Shown here: positions 4,268 to 5,513 of the stretch, piece by piece
How the letters are laid out: each line of letters begins with the position of its first letter
Position numbering within the stretch: position 1 is the first letter of the stretch
Origin: Melioribacteraceae bacterium
GTDB lineage: Bacteria > Bacteroidota > Ignavibacteria > Ignavibacteriales > Melioribacteraceae
DNA: 5,513 bases
Assembly (NCBI GenBank): GCA_026987055.1
Contig: JALSNL010000028.1
Coordinates: 1 to 5,513, forward strand
Direction of reading: 5' to 3'
Translations under genes and position numbers: made by a program
The notes under the pieces: model-generated
The model's database searches: none
What the model was told of the DNA's origin: nothing
The model's input: the letters and a program-made list of their open reading frames with translations, nothing else

Positions 4268-5513
4268 TTAAGATTTAATAGGATTACTTTTACTAAGATT
4301 TATTTTCAAATCTTTTGCCGCTTTTTTCAAAATATCCTTTTTTATTTTTTTATCTTCCATAAGTGAATAAAGAGCTGCATATACAATATGTTTGGCATCA
4401 ACTTCAAAAAAGTCTCTTAGTGCTTCTCTGTTTTCACTTCTTCCAAACCCTAATGTTCCCAATGTTGTTAATTTACCGGGCAGCCATTTGGAAATCGAAT
4501 CACCAAGAATTTGTGAATAATCCGAAGCAGAAATAAATACTCCTTCTTCATCTTTCGTAATTTTCTTTATGTACGGTTCCTTAGTCGGTTTATCGGGATT
4601 CATCATATTGTATCTGTCAATTTCAAGTGCATCGTAATGTAAATTTTTATAACTTGTTACACTCCACACATCGGTAGAAACTCCGTAATTTTTTTCCAGA
4701 ATATCTGCAGCTTTAATTGTTTCATTAAGAATTGCACCACTTCCAAGAAGATGTGCTTTTGCTTTGGCTCTCTTCTTTTTAGATTCTTTAAATTTGTACA
4801 TTCCTTTTAGAATGCCCTCTTTGCTTCCTTTCGGCATCGGAGGCATTTCATAGTTTTCATTCATTACAGTGATGTAATAAAAAATTTCTTCTTGCTTTGT
4901 GTACATTCTATGAATACCATCTCGAATAATAACTGCAAGTTCATAAGCAAACGCCGGATCGTAAGTTACAACGGTTGGAATGGAATGAGCCAAAACATGA
5001 CTTTGTCCGTCTTGATGTTGCAAACCTTCGCCTGCAAGAGTTGTTCTTCCGGCTGTTCCGCCAATCATAAAACCTTTACATTTCATATCGGCTGCCGCCC
5101 ACGCTAAATCTCCTATTCTTTGGAAACCGAACATTGAATAAAATGTAAAGAAAGGAATCATATTTATTCCGTGAGTAATGTACGAAGTTCCGGCGGCAAT
5201 AAATGAAGACATTGCTCCTGCTTCCGTAATTCCCTCTTCAAGTATTTGTCCGTTTTTAGCTTCTTTATAATAAAGCAAACTATCCCTATCAACAGGTTCG
5301 TAAAGTTGACCCGCATTTGAATAAATTCCAACTTGTCTGAACAAACCTTCCATTCCGAATGTTCTGGCTTCGTCCGGAACAATAGGAACTATTAGTTTAC
5401 CAACTTCTTTATCTTTTAAAAGTTTAGTTAGAATACGAACGTAAACCATTGTTGTAGAAACAGCGCGTCCGTCTGTTCCCGAATAAAATTCTTTAAAAAT
5501 ATCTTCCGAAGGA
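4268..5513 (-). CDS. aceE: Pyruvate dehydrogenase E1 component, homodimeric type (partial: C-terminal 414 codons; 5' end beyond right edge)
   Basis: E1 is the thiamine diphosphate (ThDP) enzyme that decarboxylates pyruvate and reductively acetylates the E2 lipoyl domains. The frame is open to the window edge: upstream of the Met at 5447-5449 it continues for 21 codons reading PSEDIFKEF ... DGRAVSTT. This aligns with the interior of AceE-type E1, so that Met is not the start. Counting from the first full codon in the window, landmarks are PDEARTFGMEGLFRQVGIY (about 46-64), EGITEAG (about 93-99), FGFQRIGD (128-135) and GRTTLAGEGLQHQDG (about 155-169). The Glu of EGITE corresponds, from memory of the E. 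coli enzyme, to the ThDP-contacting glutamate. The C-terminal transketolase-like domain follows, with LLGSGAIL, STDVWSVTSY and GFGRSENREALRDFFEVD. The full gene is normally about 890 codons, so slightly more than half is missing. A homodimeric E1 rather than an alpha/beta pair is the AceE class. The operon promoter and any pyruvate-responsive control lie outside the window. Confidence 0.97.
   Translation of the reverse strand, partial: PSEDIFKEFYSGTDGRAVSTTMVYVRILTKLLKDKEVGKLIVPIVPDEARTFGMEGLFRQVGIYSNAGQLYEPVDRDSLLYYKEAKNGQILEEGITEAGAMSSFIAAGTSYITHGINMIPFFTFYSMFGFQRIGDLAWAAADMKCKGFMIGGTAGRTTLAGEGLQHQDGQSHVLAHSIPTVVTYDPAFAYELAVIIRDGIHRMYTKQEEIFYYITVMNENYEMPPMPKGSKEGILKGMYKFKESKKKRAKAKAHLLGSGAILNETIKAADILEKNYGVSTDVWSVTSYKNLHYDALEIDRYNMMNPDKPTKEPYIKKITKDEEGVFISASDYSQILGDSISKWLPGKLTTLGTLGFGRSENREALRDFFEVDAKHIVYAALYSLMEDKKIKKDILKKAAKDLKINLSKSNPIKS

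Noticed and set aside
4892..5382. Short open frames (plus strand 4892-5107, minus strand 5164-5382) inside aceE.
   Set aside because: They overlap well-conserved aceE coding sequence in other frames and have no recognisable protein features.
4268..5449. Treating the Met at 5447-5449 as the start of a 393-residue E1 protein.
   Set aside because: The frame continues upstream without a stop to the window edge, and those 21 codons match the AceE interior. The gene is a partial CDS, not a short one.

Overview
The window is AT-rich. Every supported gene lies on the minus strand, so transcription runs from the right edge to the left. It holds most of a pyruvate dehydrogenase complex (PDHc) locus. 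In transcription order these are: the C-terminal 414 codons of aceE (homodimeric E1, running off the right edge), aceF (E2 with two lipoyl domains), a two-gene toxin-antitoxin (TA) cassette, and lpdA (E3, dihydrolipoamide dehydrogenase). At the left edge is the N-terminus of a secreted or outer-membrane protein. It has a TTG start, a signal peptide and the start of a carboxypeptidase-regulatory-like domain.

Organism: the low G+C content and the left-edge protein suggest a member of the Bacteroidota/Ignavibacteriota/Chlorobiota side of the FCB group. That protein pairs a signal peptide with an ISGNV...TKEPL-type domain, as TonB-dependent receptors and related Bacteroidota proteins do. Several starts have recognisable purine-rich ribosome binding sites. 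This placement is inference; there is no rRNA or other marker gene here.

Layout: 1-181 left-edge CDS (partial); 182-356 AT-rich spacer with weak dyads only; 357-1775 lpdA; 1776-1870 spacer holding a palindromic repeat (copy A, 1800-1850); 1871-2161 RelE/ParE-type toxin; 2163-2378 antitoxin; 2379-2570 spacer holding a candidate TA promoter/operator (about 2398-2453) and a second copy of the repeat (copy B, 2496-2560); 2571-4241 aceF; 4268-5513 aceE (partial).

How the genes work together: E1 decarboxylates pyruvate and reductively acetylates the lipoyl domains of E2. E2 passes the acetyl group to CoA, and E3 reoxidises the dihydrolipoamide using NAD+. The aceE and aceF genes are 26 bp apart and are surely co-transcribed. 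The lpdA gene is separated from aceF by about 800 bp containing the TA pair, and that pair is bracketed by two direct copies of an imperfect palindrome. I read the TA-plus-repeats block as an insertion into an ancestral aceE-aceF-lpdA operon. It is the most interesting structure in the window, though every gene in it belongs to a known family and I see no clearly new biochemical system.
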